From NCBI GenBank assembly GCA_011800155.1, contig CM022368.1, positions 2,046,001-2,110,000 on the forward strand: DNA of 64,000 nucleotides, read 5' to 3'. Position 1 is the stretch's first letter, and every line of letters begins with the position of its first letter. Made by a program: the position numbers and the translations under genes. Under the pieces are notes generated by a model that did no database searches, was not told where the DNA came from, and was given only the letters and a program-made list of their open reading frames with translations. Below, piece after piece: positions 1 through 11,365 of this stretch. The DNA is from Flammulina velutipes. Taxonomy: Eukaryota; Basidiomycota; Agaricomycetes; Agaricales; Physalacriaceae.

Positions 1-611
1 TTCTATCTGCGCTCGTGACACGCGGGCCCGGATCCTATTGCTGGATATGAGCTGATCGTACTGAAGCAGGAGTTTCTGTATGTGCGTGTCCTGCTGAAGT
101 GCACGCATCTGCAGATCTTCGTGGGTACTACGGAACAATTGTAAAATGAGGCATTTAATGAGTTTCTAAGGGGACTTACGGTGCCGGCTTCCGTTTCTTT
201 CGTGCGCGAGGGATGCATTCATGGCCACCATCTCGACATCGCTGGCAGGTGTTCTGTCCCGGTAGAGGTTCACATCGAACCTGAATATGATCAAAGCGTG
301 TCCGAATGAACGACCAAGGTCGTTAAATACCTTCAGCGCCTTGCAATGAACACACGCGCCAGAGCTAGATGACGAAAAAGCGTCGGAGAAAGATCACAGA
401 TGTACAGCTTTAGTACGAACTGTTTGGTCGCTGGTCGCTGGTGGGAAGGAGGAGAATCACCATCCGTTTGGTGGTGTTCGTCTGAACCATCGGTGTGATC
501 TCCGGTGCTGTAGAAACGGAAGAGAGAATTGCTCCCGTTGGACGCGCCGAATGTCGGATAGCCATCCGTCAAAGCGTCCGCGTCTACAGAGACCTCAGTC
601 TTCATTGGCAT
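1..611 (-). CDS. Zn(II)2Cys6 fungal transcription factor, N-terminal part (cut by window edge)
   Basis: Spliced by eye, the minus strand encodes a binuclear zinc cluster with spacing C-x2-C-x6-C-x8-C-x2-C-x6-C (first half ACVHCKALKVRC, second half CQRCRDGGHEC). It is followed by a basic linker RARKKRKPAPTHEDLQ and a heptad-like helix (LQQDTHIQKLLLQYDQL) that probably dimerises. Such proteins are nuclear DNA-binding regulators; the target genes cannot be read from the sequence. Introns interrupt the cluster: one precedes the first Cys, one lies between the third Cys and its preceding Lys, and one lies after RKPAP. I chose the ATG at 609-611 (MPMKTEVSV); the frame stays open to about 782, so a longer N-terminus is possible. 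The stretch before the zinc cluster is acidic and low in complexity. The rest of the protein lies beyond position 1. Confidence 0.85.
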
Positions 612-2072
612 CGAGCGAGCAGGACGAAGGTATGATGGGAAGAAGCGACATTGAGGCTGATCATAGCCAGTGGTTAATGTATACGTTGAATGCCGATTGA
701 TTGCCGAGATTCCACGTGGATTCTTAACCGGCGGTACGTCCGCCTCTCGTCGACCAACGGACATAAACCTTTCAAGTTTCAAGAATTCATCGCTCTCTGG
801 CGGCTACTCTGGACTTGGATTGGCTGCCGCGTTTCTTTTAGTGCTTCTCGTAAATTGCATTGGTGTTCATCTTTCTCCACATGTCAGGCACCCCGAAGTC
901 TACGGTCTGCGACCTGAATTCATTGACCAAGTTCTACACGCTCGAGCAATCATATGGCGCGTCGTGGCCATACAGAAGAGGAAACTCTTGTTCTCTGAGA
1001 CTTCTGAAGAATCATCATCATCATCATGAACCTGGCTCCAGTCTTCTTCGTCAGCGCGTTACCAAGTGTCCGAACATCTCGAGAATTCAAGCTGACGGGC
1101 GATAACCCATCGTCGGGTATCGATAGGTATTTCAGTAATTTTTAAATCCTACTGGGGACCAACGGAGAGAAAATCTTTACTGGGCGCTCAAGAAACAGTT
1201 ATCGCGACCTTGGCAAAACAGTGTGGCGCACAGTATCAAAGGTCCATGCAAATCCGCGGCCTTACAGAGTACGAGAACGGGCTCGGTTCTGAACAGACCC
1301 AATAAGATCTAGATATACGGCCTAAAATATCTACCAACTATGCACCCGTATTGAGCACGAAATTATGGTCTTAACGTGTCGGAACATAACACCGAATGCG
1401 CATCACGGCCACAGCTAAATATCTCGACGCTTTCGACTCATCTATAAGAACCAGAAAATAGACGTCCCTAAACGTGGAGAGTACCTCTCTACTAAGGCTT
1501 ATCACAAGAGGGAACGGAGATCATAAGAAGCTGCAGTGTAAATCGAATACACTCTGTGCCAACGGTTCAACGCAATCAGTAGCGTGCGCCGCATCTATAC
1601 ATATATTCCGCAAGTATAAGCTACGGGTACTGTCATAACCATCTCCGTGCCGTATGATTGCCAAATATCCAAGCAGATACTTCTAGATCCCAAATGATGA
1701 CTTCGTCAAAATCCTAAATACAGACTGATGTATTGTAGGACAGACCTCATTCTTTTACGTCCTTCTTTGAAGCGAGCGCGTATACCCTATCAAAGATCAG
1801 CAATTTCCCTCGCGGACTAACTACGCTAGATTGCGCCACCTGACAGTGGTCGCCGGTACCGCTGAGGTAAACTATAATGAATCAATCAATAGTTACGCAT
1901 TTACTTTCCAATGACATGTTAGATTGGCACCACCAATCCTGCACGTTATCCCTTTCAAAGCTAGACTCGGAGCAAATAGATTTCACAAGCTTCCTTGAAC
2001 CTTCTACTGTATTGACATTCTTGAGTCACTAGACATTCGTTGGGTCCTGAATAAGATTCCCAGAAGGCGCTT
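612..2072. other. Intergenic: upstream region of the zinc-cluster gene
   Basis: About 1.46 kb between the start of the zinc-cluster regulator and the 3' end of asparagine synthetase. Open frames here are short, begin at non-ATG codons or lack family features. No RNA gene, repeat or mobile element was recognised. Confidence 0.6.
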
Positions 2073-4368
2073 TCAGTCATCGATTTCACCATATGCCGCG
2101 TTATGTATGCTGACGCTCCTTCCCGAGGGATCAGAAGCACATCCCCAGTCTCCACGAGGTATCCAACTGGGGGAAAGATTAAAGATAGAAAACATACGAG
2201 AGGATAACACTCACCGAACAGCTGTATCTGCCGCCGCTTTGGTGGGATACAGTCCTATGGCAAGGTCAGAGGGTGTCTACCACGCAGTCCGAGCTAGCTA
2301 ACCGTCAAATACATCGCGTATGTAATAGGCTTCCTTGGTGTCTGGTGTGTTTTCAGGCCAGCGCTCGGCGGCCTTAGAGAGCGCTTCGTCCGAGACCACG
2401 GACGAGGCGTGGTCTTTGATGCTAAGTGAATGGTCGGTTGAGGTGTGATGGGAGCAGCGCCACCAAAGTGAACATACCCGTCTATCCAGGAGTATCCGAC
2501 TCCATCCGAGAATTGCTCCTTCTGGCGCCAGAGGATAGATTTGGGCAAGTAAGCCTTAGTAAAACCTTAGTACGCTCCCCGAAACCGAGCGCTTTTGACT
2601 AACCTTTCCGTCTGGAGCGCAGTCGAACGCTTTGCGCAGAATATACTGAGAAACAGAAATGAGTCACGAGTCATGCCATGAGAGGTAAAAGTACCTTCTC
2701 CATCTTGGGGCATCCATCAGCGTCAAATTCTTGGCTGGTACCCTTGTTGAACATTTTCTCCTTTGCATCAATGTTCATCGCAACATCCAAGAACTGCTTG
2801 TCGAGGAATGGAACACGGGCCTCGAGACCCCAAGCCATGGTGGACCTGTCACCATGTTCAGGCCAGGTTTGAGCTTTCTACATGCAGGGCTTACTTGTTG
2901 GCACGAAGACAATCTGCGGTATGGAGGTTCTTGACACGACGAACGCATTCCTGATGGAAGGATTTGGAGTCTGGAGCGGCATGGAAGTAAAGGTATCCTG
3001 GAGAATTCTTCAGTACCAGGCCAGTTTCGGGATCAACAACAAAATTGAATTTACCTCCCAAAATTTCATCACTACCCTCGCCACTTAGAACCATCTTAAC
3101 CCCCATGGCTTTGATTTTGCGACTGAGAAGATACATGGGCGTACTAGCCCGCACGGTGGTCACGTCGAATGTCTCGAGGTGATAGATCACTTCGGGGATA
3201 GCATCGAGACCTTCTTGAACGGTGAAGACATATTCATGATGGACTGTCCCGAGAAAATGAGCAGCTTTTCGTGCGGCCAGAAGATCCGGGGAGTTCTCAA
3301 GGCCGATGGAGAAGGAATGGAGCTGCGGCCAAGATGCAAGTGTTGCTGGTGAAAGATGAGGGAGAGGACGCGACGAAAAGAAGATATCTACCTGTCTCGT
3401 CTATCAAGCCGCTCGGGGTGGAAGGACCACTTGTCTGCTCTTGGAGCTTACGCTTTCGTGATTCCCACTGAGCTTGAGAAACCTTCTCTGTTTCACGAGC
3501 AGCAATAGATGCGATCAGGCTGCTGTCCAGGCCGCCACTGAGAAGTACACCATAAGGCACTTCGGACATGAGGCGCTTGCGGACTGCAGCTTCCAAAGAC
3601 TCGCGTATGAGAGTCAAATCTGCCGGAGTTGTGGGGATGACACTCGAAGGACCTTCTTCATCTCCGGACCACCATGTTGGGTTGTAGTAGCGCGTCGTAG
3701 AGTTGTCGCGGCTGTCGTATACGTGACCCGGAGGGAACGAAATTATTTTGTCACAGTCATCGACGAGAGCTTTCAGTTCCGATGCGAAATAGACAGCACC
3801 AGGACGTTTAGAGTTCCAGCCTTGGTATAACGTGGTGATACCTATGGGATCCCTGGCAGCAATGATCCTACTAGGCGTGACGGACTGGTCAAGGAGCACA
3901 AATGAGAACATTCCATCGAGAAGGGTGCAGAGGTTCTTATCATGTTGTTTGTACTGGATGAAACCTGTCAACCACATCATCTCGCGACCCATAGTAGTTG
4001 CTTACGAGAGGAAGAATAACTTCACAATCAGAGTGAGTTTTGAACTTAACATCAGGTCCGATGCTAGCGCGGAGCGCAATATGGTTGTAGATTTCGCCGT
4101 TGACCGCTAAAATCACCTTGCCGTCTTCACTGACCAGTGGTTGGGCGCCGGTGTCTGTTGTTGTATTGTAGTTTAGTCTATATCGTAAAATGATTCACTG
4201 ACCGACGCCGACAATAGCAAGACGTTCGTGAACGAGTACAGATTCGGTCCCAACATAGCATCCCGACCAGTCGGGACCACGATGGCGAATTCGTTTAGAA
4301 CATGCGATAAAGTGAGCACGGTCGGCAGATGGGTTATCGATCCCGTGGACAGCAAATATACCACACAT
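2073..4368 (-). CDS. ASN1: Asparagine synthetase (glutamine-hydrolysing)
   Basis: Makes asparagine from aspartate, glutamine and ATP in the cytosol. The protein starts MCGIFAVHG, so Cys2 is the N-terminal nucleophile of the class II glutaminase domain. [16 protein letters not shown] and the [11 protein letters not shown] segment follow. The C-terminal synthetase domain carries the ATP-pyrophosphatase loop [13 protein letters not shown] and [13 protein letters not shown]. The C-terminus is [20 protein letters not shown], then (after introns) [16 protein letters not shown] and a TGA at 2073-2075. Several introns of about 50 nt interrupt it; the penultimate exon is short ([13 protein letters not shown]). 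All key residues seen are intact and the length fits the family (about 570 residues). It diverges from the phosphatidylinositol synthase gene across 239 bp. Confidence 0.95.
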
Positions 4369-4607
4369 TTTCCTTAGATGAGAGTGAAAGTGAACAGTGA
4401 GCGAACGAGTCAGAGAAACTTTTTACTTTAACGGGAGGGATCAGCATCTAATCTTATCTTAAGCGATAGGAGCTCCTTGCGTAATCTGAGGGTGTCAGCC
4501 TGTGTCATCCGACGCCGAGTCCTTGGAATACGACTTACGTTCGCTGTTCATAGCGCTCGTTTGCATACGCTTGTTTTCCTTCTCCTTCCTCTTTTCCTCG
4601 CTCAGAA

Positions 4608-5586
4608 ATGCCCAACAAGACCGCACATAAACGTCAACAAGACTCTCTTAGCGTGGTAGATGCCAATGCCGCTTTGGATCTGGCGACAAACCAAGGCTAC
4701 AAGGAAAACGTGTTCCTCTTTGCGCCCAATGTCATAGGTGCGTGTGCAGCTCTCTAAATACTCTTTTCTTACCTCTAGGGCAGGGTACACCAGAGTTTTT
4801 CTTGCGGCGATATCGTTACACTATATGAGCTATCATCCCAAATACTGCACGATTGCCTATGTCGTATCCTGCCTATTGGACGCGGTCGATGGTCCAGCTG
4901 CTCGTGCTCTCGGTCAAGAATCAAAATTCGGCGCTGTGTTGGACATGGTGACAGATCGGTGAGTCTTTCTTTGTATGTTGCTTACTGTCTTGTGCTCAGA
5001 TTGCGATAGCTGCACAACAGCGTGTCTCCTCTGTTATCTTGCTTCAGCATATCCCGACTACGCCGTGGCATTCCAGTTCCTTATTGCGCTCGACTTTAGC
5101 AGTCATTACATGCATATGTACAGGTATGCCCGGACGAGCCGCGTACCATAGCCCGTCTGACATGACCACAGTTCGATCATCACGGGCTCTTCGTCTCACA
5201 AATTGGTCACAAGCGAAGTTAGCCGCATTCTCTGGCTCTATTATAACGATCGGGTACGCGCTCACCCTGCTTTCGTTTCAATAATGTGCTAACTGTAGAT
5301 ACAGCGAACGCTATTCTTCATTTGCGCGGGCAATGAACTTTTTTTCGTGGCGCTGTACCTTGCGAAATGGTGGTCGGCACCCATCCAGTTTTTGTTGGCG
5401 CCGGGAATGCCTTCAGTCCTCGCAGGACTGAGCTGGGCGGCTGCCATCGCTGTGGCGTCGTTCCCAATCTTCTTCATTAAGAATGTTATCAACGTTGTTC
5501 AGCTCTGGAAGGCGTCGAAAATTCTAGTTGGGGTGGATCTGGCCGAGCGGGCAAAGGCGAGGCGGGACAAGGTTGCTAAAAACTAG
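4608..5586 (+). CDS. PIS1: CDP-diacylglycerol-inositol 3-phosphatidyltransferase (phosphatidylinositol synthase)
   Basis: Condenses CDP-diacylglycerol with myo-inositol to give phosphatidylinositol in the ER membrane. The CDP-alcohol phosphotransferase signature DG-x2-AR-x8-G-x3-D-x3-D is complete: DGPAAR, then FGAVLDMVTD. Hydrophobic helices include YTRVFLAAISLHYM, ACLLCYLASAYPDYAVAF, the ELFFVALYLA region and LSWAAAIAVASFPIFF. The N-terminus MPNKTAHKRQQDS is hydrophilic and cytosolic. Five exons are joined by four introns of about 50 nt; the first intron ends within TCTAGGGCAG to give NVIGYTRV. A pyrimidine-rich tract lies just before the ATG at 4608, as in many well-expressed fungal genes. 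Length is about 260 residues, somewhat above the yeast enzyme. Confidence 0.95.
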
Positions 5587-6299
5587 CTGTAGCGCGGTCT
5601 TCTTTAATTTACCTTTCTCTGAACATTTTATATTCCTCGATAGCTTAGAGTAAGTAATTGGTTCAATAGTTGTTTAGCCTGGAGATCCCTGCTCGAAAAC
5701 GTTCGTTGGAACTCACTTATATAGAGCCTGGTGCAGAGGGAGGGGGTAAGAGGCGTAGGTCCCTCTATCAAAATATTTTGATGATCCGAGTGATGGCCTC
5801 GCTCCGGCAGATCACGGGATATTTCAAGCATTGGCGTTCTTGTCAATTCTCAGCTCTCTGTATCCACTAAAGATCCTAGCGTTGAAGCATACCTCCAAGT
5901 TAGACTATTAAAAAGCTCTCTCGAGCTTAAGAGTGCTTTTCCGTCCCGTTTCTTACAGTGATGATCGTAAGCCATTGGAACTCTTCCAAAGGCTAACTAG
6001 CGGTGGGTTCAACAGCTTACTGAATACTATGTATCAGATCAAGTCAGTCTAGAGCTATTGGCTCGAGCCCCCAAATATTTAAATTCTTTAATGAAAGTTG
6101 CGCCACGACGTGACCGGACTGGCGGCCATCACTCGGATCATCAATATATTTTGATAGATGGACCTACGCCTCTTACCCCCTCCCTCTGCACCAGTCTAAT
6201 AGTTGTTGTACTTGGTGCATCTAACACGTGACCGCTTTTTTCACCATTCGCAAGTCCCCGGCTCTGCTTGTTTCCAATTCCATCAGGAATCCTTGCTGA
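5587..6299. other. Intergenic region carrying a foldback element
   Basis: About 0.7 kb between the PI synthase stop and the AAA ATPase start. Apart from the inverted-repeat element at 5728-6194 (separate entry) I see nothing coding. Confidence 0.6.
5728..6194. repeat. Foldback (MITE-like) element with 71-bp inverted arms
   Basis: The arm at 5728-5798 is repeated as its reverse complement at 6124-6194 with only two mismatches in 71 bp. Outer ends read CTGGTGCAGAGGGAGGGGGT and its complement. Weaker inverted similarity (CTCCGG..TCACG against GTCCGG..TCACG) continues about 20 bp inward. The central 325 bp encode nothing recognisable. I found no convincing target-site duplication. The structure fits a non-autonomous DNA transposon or foldback element, but no transposase or second copy is in the window. 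Confidence 0.7.
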
Positions 6300-9200
6300 A
6301 TGCGCTCTCCAGCAACGACGAGCGCGTTGTTCAACACAGTCAAGACTGCACGACTTGGCTGGCAACGGAACAGCATCGACCATGGACGCCATTGTCTGCG
6401 AGTGGGATACCGCTTTGCCTCCAGCAATTCGTCAGACCCACAAGACTCGACGGAAAATGCTTCAACGACAGCTCACCCGTCATCTCTGGAGGCTCAATCC
6501 ATTCAAACAGCTCCGGTACCGACACCAGCCGTAGAACGCCCGGAACGCGGTCGACGAGCTAAAACAGCGAGCGCGCCACCTATCGAGTCCGTGGACTGGC
6601 CAGAAGACTTGGAAGTGCTGTCTACCGGTCCCTACGACTCAGAGCCGGATCCTTCAGACGCTTCTGCTCTGCCTCCGCCTCATATATTCGACGAAGTGCT
6701 CAATAACTTTCTCATTACGCTCCATCCACAAACACAAAATCGGGCAACGTATGCTACTGCACAAGGACCTGCTGTCGAGCCGACCTTGGCCCTGTACTGC
6801 CCCATCGAGGGTGGAGACTACATTATAGATGCCACTGTGAAGGAGCTGGCGCGCAGAACAGGTGCTGAACTATTAGTCATTGACGGGGTCCAACTTGCCG
6901 CCGGTGAATGGGGAGAATTTGGCAAAGGTACGCGTCGCTACGTCTTTTGTACTGAAAAGGTGTTCACAACGTCTTCCAGCTGCCAACATGATTCGATTAC
7001 CTTCAAATCCGTTGCATTTCCGTGCTTCATCCGTGGCATCACCTCCTCCTATGAATATGATGGACGACGACGACGATGGTCCACACGACGGTCCATTTCC
7101 AAATTCCATGATCATGACAGTGATGTCCCCCTTGTCTTCCCGTGGCACCGTCGTAACTACTGCCAAAGCCCCCACTGCAGCGCCGAGCAAGGCGAAGATT
7201 TTTTTCGATGCGCTGGTGAACATGCCGTCCAGCGATGGCGTCAAGAGCCCTCCCCCACCCAGGATTGTCTACATACGCGACTTTCCTACTTTGGCACCTT
7301 CATCCTCGACGTGGTATCGCCCTCTGCTGAACGCGGTACGTCAACGAAGACGCGGTCCAATAGCTTCCCCTTCCTCACCCATCACTAATCCTATGACCAT
7401 AATCTTCGGTATATGTCCTTCAATCACTCCGCCAGAACTTATCGCTCCCCCCGCTCCTGGAGGGACAAACTTGTTAAGTTTGCTTATGGGTCAACGAGGC
7501 GCCGAACCTTCAACCTCCGCCTCCAAACCGAGCAAAACTGATTGGAATGAGGATGAGAGTGCTACAAAAGCCAGGGAATCGCGCCTTCGACGTCGCCTAA
7601 AGAAGTGGGAAAAGGGAGATATGTCATTACTGGATGAATTCCCGGTCCTTACTCTGGAGGACGGAGAGGAAAGTGATTCCAAACGCAGCGGCAGTGGGGA
7701 AATGGTGATGCTTGGTGGCAAGGCAATCCCACTTCCGTTTATGTCCGGGAGCGTGCATACTGGGAGTCGAAGCCATGAAGCTGAGAACAAATCTCCCTTC
7801 TTCCGGACGTCCATACTGGTCCCTAGCTCGCGGTCCCTAACGGAGGAACATGAATCTCGAGTCGATAGACGGCGGGAAATCAACGAGCTAACCACGCGCA
7901 TGGCAGTAGGCGCTGTGGGCGGTGTTCTTGATCAAACGTCAATAGCTACGCTCGTCGAAGAGCATGCAGAGGAGAAGGAAGTGGATGACGCTGCATCTAA
8001 TCCCGCCGAAGCTGTAGAGCCCCCAGCTGAGAAGAAACTTGCAGCTCACGAGCAAATGTGGGAGGAATGGGGCAAGCGGGTAGATTTATGGATGGACGTG
8101 CGAGAAGTCGCAGATCGCGCAGTGGGAAGCGTTGTTGCTGATATGTTCCACACGTCCAAGAAGTCCTTGGATCCGACACCGGTCCCCTGGGATGCTCTTT
8201 CGCAGGCCTGGCTTGCCGCAAAATCTTCGAAGGATCTTCGCAAGTCATGGATGAAGGACGCTATGAGTGTAGACAAGAACGAGAAATCGGAAGCCGATAA
8301 GCAGTCGACTGGCGAAGCTCTGCCGTCGGTGGATGAGCTTGTCGAGCGTTTGAAGAACGATCCTGACCTCGACGCTCACGAGCAACGGCTGCTTCCGAGT
8401 ATCGTTAATCCAGGTAAAACATTTCTGTTGAGTTAATAGCAAAAGGTTTGCTGACTGGTATTCACAGCGACGATGCCAACTTCTTTTGGACAAGTACACC
8501 TTCCTACCAACACCATTGATTCTGTCCGGACAATAGTGTCATTGCCACTCTTACATCCAGAAGCCTTCCAACAGGGTATTCTTAAGGAGCACAGTATCAC
8601 TGGCTGTCTTCTGTTTGGACCACCTGGTACCGGTAAAACCCTGGTTGTGAGAGCTTTGGCGAAGGAGGCTGGTTGTCGCATGATGAGCATCTCACCTTCC
8701 GATGTTATGGATATGGTAAGTTCTGTTGACGCTGCCCTTTCATGACACTAATTCCCTTTCAGTACGTCGGAGAAGGAGAGAAACTAGTGAAAGCCGTCTT
8801 CACACTTGCTCGCAAATTGTCACCCTGTGTTGTCTTCTTGGACGAGATCGATGCTCTATTAGGCGCGCGCTCAACTGCGAGGGAGAGTGGAAGCTCTATC
8901 GCTCATAGAGGCGTCATTACAGAGTTCATGCAGGAAATGGACGGTTTGAAAACCAACAAAGAGAGCACTGTTATTGTCATAGGAGCGACTAATCGCCCGT
9001 TCGACCTCGATGATGCTGTTCTCCGCCGATTACCTCGTCGTCTGCTTGTCGACCTTCCGGGTGAAAAAGAGCGTGAAGGTGCAGTAGCTTCTGCAGGCTA
9101 TTGTATACAATACTCACGCTAGTTCACAGAAATCCTGAAGATCATGCTGAGAAATGAGCAACTAGATACCGACGTTGACATCAAAACATTAGCAAAACGG

Positions 9201-9825
9201 ACGGAAAGCTTCTCTGGCTCAGACTTGAAACGTTCGTATTCGATGTTGTGTTTATACATCTTCTTTGCTGACTTCGATCCTAGACTTGGCTGTTTCCGCT
9301 GCAGTTGACGCGGTCAAGGATCATGTTCAACTCCCTTGGCTTGTTGCGAGCAAGGAGTCTTCTGCCCAGGAGACAACTGATGAGGCACCGGCGCAGGCGG
9401 AGGAGGTATTGGCTGACCTACCACCATCACAAGTTAAGGCGGAGATTCAGTCAGAACCTTCAGTTACTCCAGCGGTTGGTGACCAGGATTCGGAGAGTCA
9501 AACTGAAACATCGACGCCAACTGAACCCATCGAGGCCGATGCTAAACCGCTACCCACTATTCCCCGCGTCCTCTCCCATCGTCATTTCGAAAAGGCTCTG
9601 AAAGAAATCACACCCTCTTCATCTGAGGCGATCGGTACACTTTCCGCCCTACGGAAATGGAACGAGGAGTTCGGTGAAGGACGACGCGATCGCAAGCGCA
9701 AACAGATTTGGGGCAAAGGCAGGTTTGGATTTAGCGATCCCGCAAACATGGCCGAAGAGGATGGACGAGTACTTCCTACCCCGTCGAAAGCCTCCGGTGC
9801 AGATGATGGATCGACTCCGCCGTAG
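6300..9825 (+). CDS. AAA+ ATPase, probably mitochondrial, with a long N-terminal extension
   Basis: About 1,050 residues. The N-terminus ([20 protein letters not shown], rich in Arg/Ser/Thr with few acidic residues) looks like a mitochondrial presequence. A long, partly disordered region follows, including an acidic stretch [10 protein letters not shown]. The single AAA module lies in the C-terminal third: Walker A GPPGTGKT, Walker [15 protein letters not shown], sensor-1 [17 protein letters not shown], double arginine RRLPRR, and sensor-2 region ESFSGSDLK. The C-terminal HFEKALKEI...FGEG helices resemble the closing helices of the Msp1/katanin/spastin/Vps4 clade. That family uses ATP hydrolysis to unfold or extract proteins; a substrate cannot be named. 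Introns near 6932, 8414, 8716, 9079 and 9231 join clean frames. It is far longer than Msp1 (about 360 residues). Confidence 0.85.
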
Positions 9826-9940
9826 GACTTGTATATAGACCAAAATTTAGAATTTGCTCCATCTTAATATGTTGGTCTTCAGTAAATAACATCGAGATAT
9901 AATGTATATAACTTAGGGCAACAAAGCGAAAGACCTACAT

Positions 9941-11259
9941 CTACTGTCGTCGGGTGCTACGACGACGAGCTGCAGGCTTGACGTCTTCCTCTTCCTCTTC
10001 GTCCTCTTCTTCCTCTTCCTCTTCGTCCTTCTCCGCCTCCTCTTCGTCGTCGTCGACATCCATCTTGTCAGAAGACTTCTTGCCTTTGCCTTTCCCCTTC
10101 CCTTTGTTCCGCCGTTGACTTGGCTTGGATAATTTCGACTGTGTCTGTGTCTGTGTTTGGGATTTATCCATGTCGTCGTCGTCGATCTCCACTTCTTCGT
10201 CGCTTTGCTCTACCGTCCTCGTGCGGCGCCTGCTTTCATCACCTTCCCTAGCTGCTTCTTCACCAATAGGGACGAGGTCTTTGCCCTTGGGGTTCCAGTC
10301 GATACTACATTTTGGACATTGCTTTTTCCCGGTAGCGAGAAGTGTCTTTAGGCAATGATGATGTATTCTAACACTGCAGCTTGCTTTCTGGCAAGCGATG
10401 CCTTTCGTTACGAGCTAGACAGCCTTTAATAGGCGTCACCAATGTGAACGAGACACATACCTCAGCGCATATGGCACACTCATTTATCTCGTCCGGGTAA
10501 TTGTCCTTGAGATAAGGTGCGAGCTCTAGGATCGTACGAAGAGATAGTGAGTATCGTCCTCGTCTATGAACCGTAGGAATTAGTATCCATGAAAGAAAGG
10601 ATGAGAACTACACACTTGCTCCTGATGAGCCATCCGCTAGCAACAAAGCTAGCCAAAACAATCTCTCCTTGGGTTTTAGTCATACCTTTGACAAGGCTAA
10701 CTTCGCGCAATGCAGCGAACGAGGAGACGGAGAATGCTTCCCGCGGAGCCAGCATAATCTGCTCTACCTAATCACTGTTGAGTGTATAGTTTCAAATGTC
10801 AGCCACAACCACATACCACAGCTTTGAAGTACGCGATTTCACCAATTGTGTACTCCGTTGCGAATTGTGCAATCTCGTCACTCCTCATATTGGCCTGCAT
10901 GCTTGTGATTAGTTGGGGTTGACAAAGTAGCGAAAATACACGTACCAGTATACACATTCTTTTGCCAGTCACCTCGTCCATCATGAATTTGATAGTGAGG
11001 TCGAGGTGATTGAGAGAGTCGTTGACCGCGATGATAAACGCGTCCCAAGAGGCATCCGAATTGGAATATGTTACTTCTAGATTTGGGTCGACCGCTAAAT
11101 GACCATTCAGCGCGTGTACCAGCTAGATGGGAAATTGTTGGCACCTCTGACGGCAGCGACGCACCTCTCGCGCAGGAGGCGGGCTAATTTTTCTGTCATA
11201 GTACCACGAGACATGAATGACTGCAGGAATAATCGTTGAACATCGGCAGTTGAAGCCAT
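9941..11259 (-). CDS. NSE1: SMC5-SMC6 complex subunit NSE1 (RING-type E3)
   Basis: NSE1 is the winged-helix/RING subunit of the SMC5/6 complex and works with the kleisin NSE4 and NSE3 in DNA repair and replication. The N-terminus STADVQRLFLQSFMSRGTMT and the following winged-helix part (FIIAVNDSLNHLDL, YTIGEIAYFKAVV, SFVASGWL) match the family. The RING-like domain has CAIC, then CQKASCSVRIHHHC and CPKC. An unusual tail of about 115 residues follows: an Arg-rich segment, a Gln/Thr/Ser run, a Lys/Gly run (NKGKGKGKGKK) and a Glu-rich stretch ending ARRRSTRRQ. Several introns interrupt it. The start at 11257-11259 gives the conserved N-terminus. It diverges from the RING-CH gene across 106 bp. 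Confidence 0.92.
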
Positions 11260-11365
11260 GGTTGGAGCGAACGCGTTCGAGATGATGGAAAGAGAAAAGA
11301 GACGCGAACGTGAGTCTTGTCACGATCAGTGGTCGTGACACTCACTGCCTTGCCATCTCACCACC
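11260..11365. promoter_or_regulatory. Bidirectional promoter of NSE1 and the RING-CH ligase, with a palindromic site
   Basis: Only 106 bp separate the two start codons. Near the middle is a perfect 8+8 inverted repeat, TGTCACGA at 11318-11325 and TCGTGACA at 11333-11340, with a 7-bp spacer. Flanking GTGAG segments extend the symmetry imperfectly. This is the arrangement of a dimeric regulator site shared by both genes; the binding protein is unknown. Confidence 0.45.

Noticed and set aside
670..1029. Plus-strand open frame of 119 codons with one hydrophobic stretch
   Set aside because: Starts at GTG, overlaps the promoter of the zinc-cluster gene, ends in a Ser repeat from a tcatca microsatellite, and shows no family feature.
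7491..7901. Minus-strand Ser/Arg-rich frame of 136 codons
   Set aside because: Antisense shadow of a continuous AAA ATPase exon; low-complexity composition only.
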